64,000 nucleotides of DNA from Prado023 sp963747335 (GTDB lineage Bacteria; Actinomycetota; Actinomycetes; S36-B12; CAIYMF01). The translations under genes and the position numbers were made by a program. This document shows positions 63,088-64,000 of this stretch, one piece after another. The notes below the pieces were generated by a model, which saw only the letters and a program-made list of their open reading frames with translations, was not told where the DNA came from and did not search any database. Position 1 is the stretch's first letter, and each line of letters starts with the position of its first letter. Location: assembly GCA_963747335.1 (NCBI GenBank), contig CAVVEV010000003.1:434001-498000 (forward strand). The letters are read 5' to 3'.

Positions 63088-64000
63088 TCAGATCCGGACA
63101 ACGGACACCTCCACGGCCTGCAGGTCGACCCCATCCGTGGACACGACCCGCGCCCGCAGCATCGAGCCCGGGACCACGCGCCCTCGCAGGTCCGGGGTCA
63201 GGTGCACGCTGGTCGTCCCGTCCTCGGGCCCCTGGTGCTCGGCTCGGCCCTCAGCCGACATCCCATCGATGTGCTCCACGAGGACCTCGACCTCCTGGCC
63301 GAGGCGCTGCTCGGCCCGCTGGGCCATGACCTCGTCGACCACGTCACTGACCTCCGTGACTCGAGCCCGGATCTCCGCCTCATCGAGTTTGTCGGCCAGC
63401 CCCAGCGCCTCAGTGCCATCCTCGTCGGAGTACCCGAAGACCCCGACAGCATCCATCTGGGCCTCCCCGAGGAAGCTCATGAGCTCCTCGAGGTCCTCCT
63501 CGGTCTCACCGGGGAAGCCGACGATGACGTTGCTGCGGATGCCCGCCTCGGGCGCCCCCGCGCGGATCGAGGAGATGAGCTCCAGGAACGACTCGGTACC
63601 GCCGAAGCGGCGCATCCGACGCAGCAGGGGGGCACTGGCGTGCTGGAAGCTCAGGTCGAAGTAGTCCGCCACCCTCGGGGACTCCAGCATCGTGCGGACC
63701 AGGCCGGGTCGGACCTCCGCGGGTTGCAGGTAGGCCACGCGGATCCGCTCGATCTCGGGGACCGAGCCCAACTCCACGAGCAGCTCCTCGAGCGCGCGGG
63801 GATCGGCGAGGTCCTTGCCGTAGGAGGTGGAGTTCTCGGACACGAGGACCAGCTCGTGGACCCCGCCTTCGGCGAGCCACCGAGCCTCGGCCACGACGTC
63901 GGCACGCGAGCGCGAGACGAACGACCCGCGGAAGGACGGGATGGCGCAGAAGGCGCATCGACGGTCGCAGCCGGAGGCGATCTTCAGCGACGCCACCGGG
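63088..64000 (-). CDS. rimO: Ribosomal protein uS12 methylthiotransferase RimO (5' end outside window)
   Basis: The C-terminal 304 residues of a radical-SAM methylthiotransferase are present. The radical-SAM motif SGCDRRCAFCAIPSFRG lies near the truncated start. The typical RimO central part (VYLQP-type AYLQPAEVRPGL, SFQHASAPLLRRMRR) and a C-terminal TRAM domain follow. It methylthiolates an aspartate of ribosomal protein S12. The N-terminal domain continues beyond position 64000. Confidence 0.93.
   Translation of the reverse strand, partial: PVASLKIASGCDRRCAFCAIPSFRGSFVSRSRADVVAEARWLAEGGVHELVLVSENSTSYGKDLADPRALEELLVELGSVPEIERIRVAYLQPAEVRPGLVRTMLESPRVADYFDLSFQHASAPLLRRMRRFGGTESFLELISSIRAGAPEAGIRSNVIVGFPGETEEDLEELMSFLGEAQMDAVGVFGYSDEDGTEALGLADKLDEAEIRARVTEVSDVVDEVMAQRAEQRLGQEVEVLVEHIDGMSAEGRAEHQGPEDGTTSVHLTPDLRGRVVPGSMLRARVVSTDGVDLQAVEVSVVRI

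Overview
This 64 kb window is a chromosomal stretch of a high-G+C actinomycete (Actinomycetota). The evidence is an SsgA/SsgB-family protein, a Lys/Ala-rich HrdB-type principal sigma factor, TCGAAC-N4-GTTCGA LexA boxes, ClgR next to CinA, DUF3046 before recA, GuaB1, DUF7455, a candidate SAM-IV riboswitch and many leaderless starts. An actinorhodopsin gene suggests a sunlit, probably aquatic, habitat. Almost everything is core genome in the order familiar from Streptomyces-like chromosomes (sigA-parE-hrpA block, nrdJ-nrdR-lexA, dinG-hflX-dapF-miaA-miaB-recX-recA, clgR-cinA-pgsA-rimO). I see no insertion sequence, prophage or CRISPR array.

Layout. 0-6 kb: DUF1269-like protein, acyltransferase, a stand-alone actinorhodopsin closed by a perfect hairpin, tRNA-Val(CAC), PGPGW membrane protein, SsgB-like protein, pabB-pabC, and a tRNA-Gly/Cys/Val cluster. 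6-18.7 kb: lipoprotein esterase, cyclic-2,3-DPG-synthase-like P-loop protein, peptidoglycan-binding protein, L-lactate permease, quinone-reductase-like protein, cNMP-binding protein, a tiny Cys-rich protein, an ATP-grasp enzyme, YihY, L-lactate dehydrogenase, ferredoxin-NADP reductase and beta-carbonic anhydrase. 18.7-31 kb: parE, small membrane proteins, hrpA, guaB1, an adenylate-kinase-like protein and an orphan PilB. 31-40 kb: Nudix, rpoD, universal stress protein, metY with its riboswitch, DUF4192, Gre-like factor, SRPBCC, SDR and a Pro-rich membrane protein. 40-64 kb: deoxynucleotide synthesis, SOS response, tRNA modification, recombination, proteolysis control and phospholipid synthesis.

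Regulation visible in the DNA. lexA and a divergent LysM gene (position and domain like mycobacterial ChiZ, an SOS division inhibitor) share LexA boxes, and recA has its own. The nrdR-nrdJ promoter carries two DnaA-box-like repeats 21 bp apart plus palindromes, and the same 12-mer recurs before recA. An ECF-type promoter lies before rpoD. At least eight genes have a TANNNT hexamer ending 6-7 nt before the start codon, the signature of leaderless mRNAs.

Data quality. Six genes (cDPGS-like, rpoD, metY, DUF4192, SDR, lhr) are each split by one apparent extra base. Because rpoD is essential and all six are +1 insertions, I read these as sequencing or assembly errors rather than gene decay. Novelty is modest. 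The most interesting items are the actinorhodopsin with an antenna-type fenestration glycine, the SOS/LysM module, the DnaA-like repeats at nrdR and recA, and the Cys-rich mini-protein with a palindromic operator-like site.
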